Source: Rickettsiales bacterium
GTDB taxonomy: Bacteria > Pseudomonadota > Alphaproteobacteria > Rickettsiales > CANDYO01
DNA length: 7,639 nucleotides
Reading direction: 5' to 3'
NCBI GenBank assembly: GCA_947424995.1
Contig: CANDYO010000093.1
Location: 1-7,639 of the forward strand
Every line of letters starts with the position of its first letter. Position 1 is the stretch's first letter. The position numbers were made by a program, and so were the translations under genes. Under the pieces are notes generated by a model. That model was not told the origin of the DNA. It was given only the letters and a program-made list of their open reading frames with translations, and searched no databases. Below are positions 1-5,761 of the stretch, piece after piece.

Positions 1-30
1 AATAGAATTTAAAACACCAAGGAGAAACTC

Positions 31-843
31 ATGTTACTAAATAGAAATACTAACAATAATAAGAAAGGAAATTGGCTTATTTTTCCAGCGCTTATTTGCA
101 TTTTAGCGATTATTCTTTTTGGTGCTAGAGATAAAATAAAAGAAGAGCTGCTTAAGTTTGCTGGTCCAGATAGAGCAGAAATAGAAAAAATTGTTCAAGA
201 ATTTATTGAAAAAAATCCTAAGGTAATTATTCATTCTCTCCAAGAAATGCAAAAGCGTGATCATGAAGAAATGCAAAAGCAAGCACAAATGAAAATTCAT
301 AATAAAAAAGATCAGTTGCAAAGTAAAGACAGTGCTGTCAATACATTTGCTGGAAATCCAAATGGCGACGTAGTTATTGTAACTTTTCTTGACTATCGTT
401 GCGGTTATTGCAAGCATAGTAATAGCAGCTTAAAAGCTCTAATCAAACAAGATGCTAATGTTAAGGTTGTCTTTAAAGAACTTCCTGTTTTAGGGCCTCC
501 TTCACAAAAATTAGCTCATACAGCATTGGCGGTTTATCTACTTGATCCTAGTAAATATATGGAGTTCCATAATGCTATAATGGATTCAAGAGATCCTGAT
601 GATAAGTTTGTTCAGGCAACTTTAGTTAAACTTAATTTGGATCCAGCGAAAGTTGCTGAACTAATGAAAGATCCTAGAGTTCAAAAAGAGTTAGATCAAG
701 TTGAAGATTTAGCTGGTCAGTTAGGTGTACGAGGAACTCCTGCTTTTATCTTTGATGAAGAATTAATTCCAGGAACTATGGATACTGAAGCCATGTTAAT
801 AAAAGTAAAAGAAGTGCGTGCAGCACAAGCAAACAAGAAGTAA
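31..843 (+). CDS. Membrane-anchored DsbA-family thiol:disulfide oxidoreductase (Com1/ScsC-like)
   Basis: Probable periplasmic disulfide oxidase or isomerase, 270 residues. A hydrophobic segment at about residues 15-31, behind a Lys/Asn-rich start, looks like an uncleaved signal anchor. Residues about 48-85 form a charged helical stretch containing FIEKNPKVI, resembling the N-terminal oligomerisation region of ScsC/Com1-type proteins. The thioredoxin-fold domain follows: active site C124-G-Y-C127 after a TFLDYR strand, and the cis-proline loop G235-T-P237. Known: family members with such N-terminal helices can be oligomeric isomerases; inferred here only from resemblance. The start is supported by AAGGAG at 19-24, six bases before the ATG. 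The next gene, a second DsbA, begins 12 bases after the stop, so the two are probably co-transcribed. Any promoter lies upstream of the window. The family is secure; isomerase versus oxidase activity is not. Confidence 0.9.
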   Translation: MLLNRNTNNNKKGNWLIFPALICILAIILFGARDKIKEELLKFAGPDRAEIEKIVQEFIEKNPKVIIHSLQEMQKRDHEEMQKQAQMKIHNKKDQLQSKDSAVNTFAGNPNGDVVIVTFLDYRCGYCKHSNSSLKALIKQDANVKVVFKELPVLGPPSQKLAHTALAVYLLDPSKYMEFHNAIMDSRDPDDKFVQATLVKLNLDPAKVAELMKDPRVQKELDQVEDLAGQLGVRGTPAFIFDEELIPGTMDTEAMLIKVKEVRAAQANKK

Positions 844-855
844 ATAAGAACTTTT

Positions 856-1485
856 ATGAAAAACAAATATTTAGTATTTTTATTCCTATTAATTTTAGGG
901 GCTAACCTAGCATACGCTAGTGAAAAAAGCCCCACTATTATCAATGCAGAAATCTTTAGAGCAGCTCCATATGATATAACTTATGGTTTAGAAAATGCTC
1001 CAATTCAAGTTTTAGAATATTTTTCGCTAACCTGTCCACATTGCTCTAAGTTTTATGAAGATATTTTTCCTCTGCTCAAGAAAGAATATATTGATAGTGG
1101 AAAAGTTAGGTGGGTTAAGCGTTCTTTTATTACCGATGCTAATGCATTAAGTGGTAGTATGCTGCTTAATTGTGTTGATAGCGATAAAGAAGAGAGTTAT
1201 TTAAAGATCCTATTTAGCAAGCAATCAAACTGGGCGTATCAAAAAGATGCGGTTGTTATTTTAAGGAATATTGCTAGTTTAGGCGGTATGAGTGGGCAGG
1301 ATTTTTCTAAATGCATGAGCAATAAAGCGCGGGAAAAAACCATCATAAATACCAGCAATCAAGCCAAAGAAATCCTTAAAATATCTGGTACTCCTGCTTT
1401 TTATATCAATCAAACTAGTGTTTCTGTCTTCTCGCATAAAACTTTCAAAGAATATCTAGATAAGTTATTACTAGAAAAAAAGTAA
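856..1485 (+). CDS. dsbA: Secreted DsbA thiol:disulfide oxidoreductase (alpha-DsbA type)
   Basis: Periplasmic disulfide-bond oxidase, 209 residues. Residues 1-21 are a signal peptide with a hydrophobic core and an A-Y-A cleavage motif before S22. The active site is C60-P-H-C63, the classical DsbA dipeptide, in the context EYFSLTC; the cis-proline loop is G178-T-P180 in GTPAFYIN. Two further cysteines, C106 and C153, lie in the inserted helical domain. A second disulfide in this domain is known from alphaproteobacterial DsbA (Wolbachia alpha-DsbA1), so these probably pair. The gene sits 12 bases downstream of a membrane-anchored paralogue with a different active-site dipeptide (CGYC), suggesting division of labour between oxidation and isomerisation. 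Its ribosome-binding site is weak (an AAGAA-like stretch only), consistent with translation from the upstream message. No dsbB is in the window. Confidence 0.92.
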   Translation: MKNKYLVFLFLLILGANLAYASEKSPTIINAEIFRAAPYDITYGLENAPIQVLEYFSLTCPHCSKFYEDIFPLLKKEYIDSGKVRWVKRSFITDANALSGSMLLNCVDSDKEESYLKILFSKQSNWAYQKDAVVILRNIASLGGMSGQDFSKCMSNKAREKTIINTSNQAKEILKISGTPAFYINQTSVSVFSHKTFKEYLDKLLLEKK

Positions 1486-1505
1486 AAAGCAGGAGTTTGT
1501 ACTTT
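1479..1505. terminator. Terminator-like hairpin shared by convergent dsbA and the small minus-strand gene
   Basis: Arms AAAGTAAAAA (1479-1488) and TTTGTACTTT (1496-1505) are complementary except for one mismatch, around a 7-base loop. Read on the minus strand, the hairpin runs into a short T-run (six bases including the end of the arm), as in an intrinsic terminator for the small gene. On the plus strand there is no T-tract beyond the arm. The hairpin covers the stop codons of both genes. The stem is almost all A-T and therefore weak. Confidence 0.4.
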
Positions 1506-1710
1506 AAGACTCGTAACTTTGAAGCATGCTCATAATAAGACCGGCTAAACAAGTTTCCATGTTGGTTTGATTAAGTTCTTTTTCATTTTCTAAGGTTGCT
1601 GAACATTCGTCAATGGATGCTACTACTCTTTCTGATAAATCAGCTCTTAAAAGCTGTACCATTTGTGCTATTGTGGATCCAAGTTTTATTCCAAGTCTTA
1701 CTCCTGGCAT
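1504..1710 (-). CDS. Small protein of unknown function (68 residues)
   Basis: Not recognised. The case for a real gene: AAAGGAG lies just upstream on the minus strand (GGAG at 1720-1717, six bases before the ATG), codon use is AT-rich like the neighbours, and it fills the space between dsbA and an intergenic region with promoter-like features. The protein has no signal peptide or clear membrane segment. It looks largely helical, with an N-terminal stretch (about 9-33) rich in I, V, L and A, a polar acidic middle (about 34-50), and a second hydrophobic helix (about 54-64). There are two cysteines, C36 and C54. The last base of its stop codon lies 18 bases beyond the dsbA stop, in convergent orientation, so it is its own transcription unit. 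It could be a regulatory or structural small protein; nothing in the sequence decides. The coding call is fairly confident, the function unknown. Confidence 0.68.
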   Translation of the reverse strand: MPGVRLGIKLGSTIAQMVQLLRADLSERVVASIDECSATLENEKELNQTNMETCLAGLIMSMLQSYES

Positions 1711-1740
1711 AATATTCTCCTTTAAATTTTTAATAGTTAA

Positions 1741-1760
1741 TTAGATAAAAAATTATCTAA
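1741..1760. promoter_or_regulatory. Perfect 8-bp palindrome, candidate operator of the small minus-strand gene
   Basis: TTAGATAA (1741-1748) is followed by AAAA and its exact complement TTATCTAA (1753-1760). It lies 30 bases upstream of the minus-strand start at 1710, where an operator or promoter would be expected. It is not a terminator of that gene, being 5' to it. In an AT-rich intergenic region some such symmetry is expected by chance, so the operator role is a guess. Confidence 0.35.
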
Positions 1761-1781
1761 AGGCAATTAAACTAATAACTG

Positions 1782-1798
1782 ATTAATAAATTATTAAT
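1782..1798. repeat. Second perfect AT palindrome in the same intergenic region
   Basis: ATTAATAA (1782-1789) and TTATTAAT (1791-1798) are exact complements around one A. An outer pair, ACTAAT (1771-1776) and ATTAGT (1797-1802), adds partial symmetry. All bases of the inner arms are A or T, so chance is a serious alternative. Its position, 22 bases from the palindrome at 1741-1760, suggests a shared control region. Confidence 0.3.
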
Positions 1799-1871
1799 TA
1801 GTAATGTTTTAAGGTAGATAATATTATATTTATTGCTAAGAGTTTATTAAATGTTGAGCTAAGCTTTTCTT

Positions 1872-1900
1872 TTGAATATTGAGGATAAAAAAGCTAATAT
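1872..1900 (+). promoter_or_regulatory. Predicted sigma70-type promoter of the aminotransferase gene
   Basis: TTGAAT (1872-1877) and TAATAT (1895-1900) are separated by exactly 17 bases; each matches its consensus hexamer at 4 of 6 positions. Transcription would start near 1907, giving a leader of about 35 bases with AAGGA at 1931-1935 before the ATG at 1942. The spacer overlaps an inverted repeat, AGCTTTT (1862-1868) and AAAAGCT (1889-1895), which could be an operator. The rest of 1711-1941 shows no gene. Confidence 0.42.
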
Positions 1901-1941
1901 CCTAGTTAAAAAGAATGATGTAATTAAAATAAGGAAAAAAC

Positions 1942-3039
1942 ATGAGAATTAATACTTTTTTACTAGAGAGAAACCAATCATTACATGAAAATATGGTTGA
2001 TTATAATTTAGGTGATAGCGGCGCTCATCCGCTCTCTTTAAAAGATATTTTATCAGATAGTGAAATTGATAAATTATTATCTCTTTCACTTAGTTATGGT
2101 AATACTAAAGGTTCGAATGAACTGCGCAATGCAATAGCTATAAAATATGGTTGCAGCGCAGATGAAATATTAGTTACTAATGGCACTGCAGAGGCTAATT
2201 TTTTTGCAGCTTTTGCTCTTCTTGAGCCTGGTGATGAGTTTATTTATGTAGTGCCTAATTATCTTCAATTGCAAGGCTTAGCAGAATGTTTCGGGGCAAA
2301 GGTTCTTTTGGCTAGATTTGATTCAGCAATAGAAGATATTGCTAATCATTTATCCCCTAAAACAAAAATGATCGCTTTCTGTAATCCCAATAATCCTACT
2401 GGTCAAAATATGAGTAAAGCTAATATAGCCGCTATAATTAGCTTAGCTAGATCAGTGAATGCTTATTTGCTTATTGATGAGGTTTATCGTGAAGAGGGAA
2501 TTTTTGGCGACATTCATACTAGTGTTTATGGTCAATATGAAAAAACTATTATTAATAGCAGTCTTTCTAAAGCTTTTGGACTACCAGGACTTAGACTTGG
2601 TTGGACTATTGGTCCAAAAGACTATTTAGAAGAAGTATCTATTCGTAAGGATTATACCACTATTGCGCCAAATATTATGAGTGATTATATAGCTACTTGT
2701 CTTTTATCTAACCAATCAAAATATTTGCAAATATTGGCCAAAAATAAAGCTATATTACAGCAGAGTTATCAGGTTTTTGAAAATTGGGCTCAAGAATTTA
2801 AAGATATTTTTGAATGGAAAAAACCTGAAGCTGGGGCGATGGTTTATATAAAATATTCATTGCCAATCACTTCTAAAGACTTGATGCAAAGAATCTTACA
2901 AGATAAGAATATTTTGATTGTAGCAGGTGATGATTATGATATGGAAAACCATATAAGAATTGGTCTTGGCATCGAAACAGATAAGCTAAAAATTGCTTTA
3001 GAAAAGATAGCAGAAGTGATAAGAGAAATTCGTAGCTAA
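1942..3039 (+). CDS. PLP-dependent class I/II aminotransferase, substrate unknown
   Basis: Fold-type I aminotransferase, 365 residues, cytoplasmic. Visible landmarks: TNGTAEAN at 79-86 (cofactor phosphate loop), NPNNPTG at 148-154, D179 in LIDEVY (contacts the pyridine nitrogen), the Schiff-base lysine K210 in SSLSKAFGLPGLRLGW, phosphate-binding R218, and C-terminal R339 in HIRIGLG, which usually binds the substrate carboxylate. All catalytic residues are present, so it should be active. The N-terminal YNLGDSGAHPLSL motif recalls the capreomycidine synthase (VioD)-like branch rather than the standard AspC; this is from memory and is weaker than the family call. The start has AAGGA six bases upstream. 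It is a single-gene unit with its own predicted promoter, flanked by oppositely oriented genes, and no neighbour suggests a pathway. Such an isolated enzyme in a reduced-type genome may have been acquired, but its codon use does not stand out. Confidence 0.9.
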   Translation: MRINTFLLERNQSLHENMVDYNLGDSGAHPLSLKDILSDSEIDKLLSLSLSYGNTKGSNELRNAIAIKYGCSADEILVTNGTAEANFFAAFALLEPGDEFIYVVPNYLQLQGLAECFGAKVLLARFDSAIEDIANHLSPKTKMIAFCNPNNPTGQNMSKANIAAIISLARSVNAYLLIDEVYREEGIFGDIHTSVYGQYEKTIINSSLSKAFGLPGLRLGWTIGPKDYLEEVSIRKDYTTIAPNIMSDYIATCLLSNQSKYLQILAKNKAILQQSYQVFENWAQEFKDIFEWKKPEAGAMVYIKYSLPITSKDLMQRILQDKNILIVAGDDYDMENHIRIGLGIETDKLKIALEKIAEVIREIRS

Positions 3040-3044
3040 TATTT

Positions 3045-3088
3045 AATCAGCTACAATGCTATTTAAAAACTAGATTAGTTAGCTGTTT
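3045..3088. terminator. Weak hairpin between the convergent aminotransferase and tlyC genes
   Basis: AATCAGCTA (3045-3053) and TAGCTGTTT (3080-3088) pair with one mismatch around a 26-base loop, which holds a small inner hairpin, ACTA-GAT-TAGT (3069-3079). This 65-base gap separates two gene ends, where a bidirectional terminator is expected. There is no clean T-tract on either side, so the call is tentative. Confidence 0.22.
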
Positions 3089-3104
3089 GTTGAGTAAGAC
3101 TTTA

Positions 3105-3929
3105 TTATTTTATCTCTGGCTTAAAGATAAGCACTTTTTTAATCCGACGGGGATCGCTATCTAATACTTCAAATACTAGTCCAGTAGATGTATGAGTTAC
3201 TTTGCTGCCTTTTTCAGGTACATGTCCAGATATCGAAAGAATGAGCCCGCCTATAGTATCATATTTTTCGTGATCTTCTTCATTCAAGTGAATACCTAGT
3301 TTTTCTTCTAAAATTTCAATCTTAATTCTGCCGTTTGCTTCAAAATGCTGGTTATCTAGTTTTTTGAATTCTAGTTCAGCTTCTATTTGATCATGCTCGT
3401 CTTCAATTTTGCCAATAAATTTTTCTACTAAATCTTCGATGGTTATTAGACCATCTGCTCCACCTAATTCATCAACTACCAAAGAGATATGAGTACGAGT
3501 TTGACGCATTTTTTCAAGCAAAGCAAAAATTTTCATTGATGGTGATATAATTAGTAATTTGCGTAATATTTTATCAATTTCAAATTTTTGATGATCTTGC
3601 GGGTTTAATATAAAGGGTAAAATGTCTTTGATATTAATAAAGCCAATTATATTATCTAAAGCTTCCTTATATACAGGCATTCTGGTATGTCTTGTTTCTA
3701 AGAAAATTTTACTTATATCGGCTAGGTTATCATTGTAATCTACGGCCACGATATCTGTTCGTGGAATCATAATATCTTCAGCTTTAAAATTTTGATAAGC
3801 TATAACTTCAGGTGATACTGAATTATCCTGAAAATTAGAGTTGTTTTGTATATATCTATGCTTAGATTGGAAGAAAGAAAATAATCTATTTAGCATATTT
3901 GGGAATTTAGATTGCTGGTCTGACGGCAT
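3105..3929 (-). CDS. tlyC: TlyC/CorC-like CBS-domain protein without DUF21 membrane domain
   Basis: 274 residues. Two CBS domains at about 51-105 (EDIMIPRTDIVAVD, then RMPVYKEALDNIIGFINIKD) and about 118-175 (SPSMKIFALLEKMRQTRTHI, VVDELGGADGLITIEDLVE), followed by a CorC/HlyC transporter-associated domain at about 190-272 (KYDTIGGLIL, GHVPEKGSKV). The N-terminal DUF21 membrane region of full-length HlyC/CNNM proteins is absent and no membrane segment is visible, as in E. coli CorC and rickettsial TlyC. Known: CorC-type proteins are linked to magnesium/cobalt efflux; rickettsial TlyC has been reported as a haemolysin involved in phagosome escape, which is disputed. The sequence cannot decide between these roles. 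It starts 20 bases after the ybeY stop, in the conserved ybeY-corC order, so it is probably the last gene of a phoU-ybeY-tlyC unit. No strong ribosome-binding site precedes the ATG, so a slightly different start is possible. Confidence 0.9.
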   Translation of the reverse strand: MPSDQQSKFPNMLNRLFSFFQSKHRYIQNNSNFQDNSVSPEVIAYQNFKAEDIMIPRTDIVAVDYNDNLADISKIFLETRHTRMPVYKEALDNIIGFINIKDILPFILNPQDHQKFEIDKILRKLLIISPSMKIFALLEKMRQTRTHISLVVDELGGADGLITIEDLVEKFIGKIEDEHDQIEAELEFKKLDNQHFEANGRIKIEILEEKLGIHLNEEDHEKYDTIGGLILSISGHVPEKGSKVTHTSTGLVFEVLDSDPRRIKKVLIFKPEIK

Positions 3930-3949
3930 ATATTTACCATAGCTCTATG

Positions 3950-4498
3950 TTAATTTATGATTTCATAAGGTGATTTAATATTGAAAGCTGAAAGTATTTC
4001 TACTTCAATGTTTTCCATTTCCATAGTTTCTTGATCAGACTGATGATCATAACCTAAAAGATGTAGAATACCATGAACTAGCAAATGAGCGAAATGATTG
4101 TTAAAGTCTTTTCCTTGCATTTGAGCTTCATCTTCAACTACTTTATAGGCAAATACTATGTCGCCTAACATTGCAAATCCATCAGGAAACTTCAAGTTAT
4201 CTAATTCTTTCAAGGTTATATCTTGAGCAGGGAAGGATAAAATATTGGTAGCTTTATCTTTACCGCGATACTGAAGATTTAAGTTTTGAATAGAATCATT
4301 ATCAGTTAGCATAACTGAAATTTCAGCATTTTTTATATACTTAGATAGTCCTGCTTTACGCAGTACTTCTTTAGATATTTTGATTGTTAGCTCAGTTAAT
4401 TCTTCGATCTTTTTATTCCAAATATCATCCTGGACCTCAAAGTCTATATCGAGAGTGTAACCGTCTTTAGAATCACTAATGGTAAAATTTTTGTTCAT
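3950..4498 (-). CDS. ybeY: Endoribonuclease YbeY (rRNA maturation factor)
   Basis: Single-strand-specific metallo-endoribonuclease involved in 16S rRNA 3'-end maturation and ribosome quality control, cytoplasmic. The signature zinc site HGILHLLGYDH is intact, with H142, H146 and H152. The upstream family motif YRGKDKATNILSFP (77-90) is present, followed by LGDIVFAYKVV (111-121), where the family has a conserved GDI strand. At 182 residues it is slightly longer than E. coli YbeY, mainly through N- and C-terminal tails. The conventional phoH-like partner gene ybeZ is not upstream; phoU is there instead, 39 bases away, with a strong hairpin at the junction. tlyC follows at 20 bases. No Shine-Dalgarno sequence is evident before the ATG, so translation may depend on coupling or leader structure. 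Confidence 0.95.
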   Translation of the reverse strand: MNKNFTISDSKDGYTLDIDFEVQDDIWNKKIEELTELTIKISKEVLRKAGLSKYIKNAEISVMLTDNDSIQNLNLQYRGKDKATNILSFPAQDITLKELDNLKFPDGFAMLGDIVFAYKVVEDEAQMQGKDFNNHFAHLLVHGILHLLGYDHQSDQETMEMENIEVEILSAFNIKSPYEIIN

Positions 4499-4510
4499 TT
4501 GTGGATCGTA

Positions 4511-4545
4511 ACATATAAATTGAAAAAAACAAGCCCTTTATATGT
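4511..4545 (-). promoter_or_regulatory. 9-bp perfect hairpin at the phoU/ybeY junction
   Basis: On the minus strand ACATATAAA (4545-4537) and TTTATATGT (4519-4511) are exact complements around a 17-base loop, which itself holds TTG and CAA around seven T's. The first arm contains the phoU stop codon (4540-4538), and the hairpin ends 12 bases before the ybeY ATG. The T-run is inside the loop rather than after the stem, so it is not a standard terminator. It could be an RNA processing, stability or translation-control structure. The symmetry is seen; the function is inferred. Confidence 0.45.
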
Positions 4546-5197
4546 CTGTTTTTTTTCCAGTAATTATATAATGAGTTATGTAAGCTATTTTAGTAATATA
4601 ATCACCAATTCTCTCGAAATTGCGAGCGATTAAAACAATATTAATCAAATATTTTGCTTCCTTTGGCTTGCTTAGCATTTCTTCTTGTAATAATTCCATG
4701 ATTTGACTATAAAGATCATCAATTAATTCATCTTGCTTGCTAACTAAAACAGCAAGAGAATCGTCTAATCTATCGTATGCATCAATAGCTTCAGTCATTA
4801 GTCTTTCTAAATTTAAGATCATACTATAGAGCAATTGAACCAAAACAGGGTGAAGGTCAATAGGTAAATATTCAATCCGATGACTTACTTTTTTTGCTAA
4901 GTCTCCCATTCTCTCTAAAATAACAGCCAATTTTAAGGCTGCGATTACTTGACGTAGGTCTATGGCCATCGGTTGTCTTAAAGCAATCACATGGATAGCC
5001 AAACGTTCCGCTTGCGCGTCAAAATAATTGATTTTTTTATCGGTGGTATCTGCAAGTTCTGTAAAGCTTTTGCTAGGATCCTGAATCGCTTGTTTAGCAA
5101 TAAAGATTAGATCTTTCACTAAGTTAGCCATACTAATGACAGAGCTGCGTAATTGATTTAATTCATTGTCATATGAATTGACTGTATGATTTTCCAT
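4538..5197 (-). CDS. phoU: PhoU phosphate-signalling regulator
   Basis: Cytoplasmic accessory protein which in model bacteria links the Pst phosphate transporter to PhoR/PhoB signalling and limits phosphate uptake. The 219 residues form two similar all-helical halves. Each carries the PhoU metal-binding signature: E95-R-M-G-D99 (ERMGDLAKKV) and E195-R-I-G-D199 (ERIGDYITKI). The segment RQPMAIDLRQVIAALKLA (74-91) is typical of the first repeat. Length is normal for the family. No pst, phoB or phoR genes are in the window, so its partners must be elsewhere or missing. It heads a minus-strand unit with ybeY and tlyC and is divergent from rpiB across 117 bases. No clear Shine-Dalgarno precedes the ATG. 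A run of eight A's near the 3' end of the coding strand could be slippage-prone but affects only the last few residues. Confidence 0.94.
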   Translation of the reverse strand: MENHTVNSYDNELNQLRSSVISMANLVKDLIFIAKQAIQDPSKSFTELADTTDKKINYFDAQAERLAIHVIALRQPMAIDLRQVIAALKLAVILERMGDLAKKVSHRIEYLPIDLHPVLVQLLYSMILNLERLMTEAIDAYDRLDDSLAVLVSKQDELIDDLYSQIMELLQEEMLSKPKEAKYLINIVLIARNFERIGDYITKIAYITHYIITGKKTDI

Positions 5198-5314
5198 AAT
5201 TTTTTAGTTAGATTTTATTAGAGATATATTTAAAATATTCAGTTAAGATACTTGCATAAGTTTAACTAATTCTATAGATATATAATAGTCTTTTTTTTAA
5301 AATTAAGAGAAAAA
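5198..5314. promoter_or_regulatory. Divergent phoU/rpiB control region with a dyad at 5241-5267
   Basis: This 117-base AT-rich gap separates genes pointing apart and must hold promoters both ways. AGTTAA (5241-5246) and ACTT (5250-5253) are mirrored by AAGT (5258-5261) and TTAACT (5262-5267), a dyad with a 3-base bulge, centred in the gap. For rpiB, TTGCAT (5252-5257) with TATAGA (5273-5278, 15-base spacer) is a possible promoter. The consensus-perfect TATAAT (5281-5286) is nearby but lacks a well-spaced -35. The dyad would overlap the rpiB -35, as an operator would. Confidence 0.4.
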
Positions 5315-5761
5315 ATGCAAAATTTCACCATCGCCATAGCTTCTGACCATGCAGGTTTCGAATTAAAAGAGCAAATAATCAGCTATTTAAAGCAAAAAAA
5401 ATATCAAATCACAGATTTGGGATGCTTTAGCAAAGAGTCAGTTGATTACCCAGATTATGCTAATAGATTAGTTGAGACTCTTAAAGATCAGCAAGTTTTA
5501 AGAGGAATCCTAGTATGTGGAACTGGAATTGGCATGAGCATCGCTGCTAATAGGTTTAATCATATCAGAGCAGCTTTATGTACTAATAGCCAAATGGCTA
5601 AGCTTGCTAGAGAACATAATGATGCCAATGTATTAGTGCTTGGCGCTAGAATAATTGATCAGCAGGCTGCTCTTGACTCAGTGCAAGTATTTTTAGATAC
5701 CGAATTTACTGAAACCCGTCATCAGTTACGAATAGATAAATTGACCAAAGGAGATAAATAA
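5315..5761 (+). CDS. rpiB: Ribose-5-phosphate isomerase B
   Basis: Interconverts ribose 5-phosphate and ribulose 5-phosphate in the non-oxidative pentose phosphate pathway; cytoplasmic, usually a dimer. 148 residues, normal for RpiB/LacAB. Motifs: SDHAGFELK (10-18), with D11 and H12 binding substrate; DYPDYA (44-49); the catalytic-cysteine loop C68-G-T-G-I-G-M-S-I-A-A-N; and REHNDANVLVLGARI (99-113), with H101 as the expected acid/base. All expected catalytic residues are present. The start has AAGAGA at 5305-5310 just upstream. Its stop TAA shares one base with the glyA ATG, so the two are translationally coupled. The rpiB-glyA order is common in alphaproteobacteria. Related allose or sugar-phosphate isomerases share this fold, but the context favours RpiB. 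Confidence 0.95.
   Translation: MQNFTIAIASDHAGFELKEQIISYLKQKKYQITDLGCFSKESVDYPDYANRLVETLKDQQVLRGILVCGTGIGMSIAANRFNHIRAALCTNSQMAKLAREHNDANVLVLGARIIDQQAALDSVQVFLDTEFTETRHQLRIDKLTKGDK

Noticed and set aside
31..100. Lipoprotein signal at C23 of the first Dsb protein
   Set aside because: The residues before C23 are A-L-I, and a lipobox needs a small residue (G, A or S) at -1. The segment fits an uncleaved anchor better.
103..417. 104-residue minus-strand reading frame
   Set aside because: It lies antisense inside the first Dsb gene, which has clear domain motifs, and its product is a low-complexity F/N/L-rich shadow with no supporting start signal.
717..944. 75-residue minus-strand reading frame across the two Dsb genes
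   Set aside because: It is antisense to the junction of two well-supported genes and shows no family motif.
1803..1871. Possible gene or RNA in the remaining part of the 1711-1941 intergenic region
   Set aside because: No open frame of useful length, tRNA-like fold or riboswitch-like pattern is visible; only AT-rich sequence with scattered -10-like hexamers.
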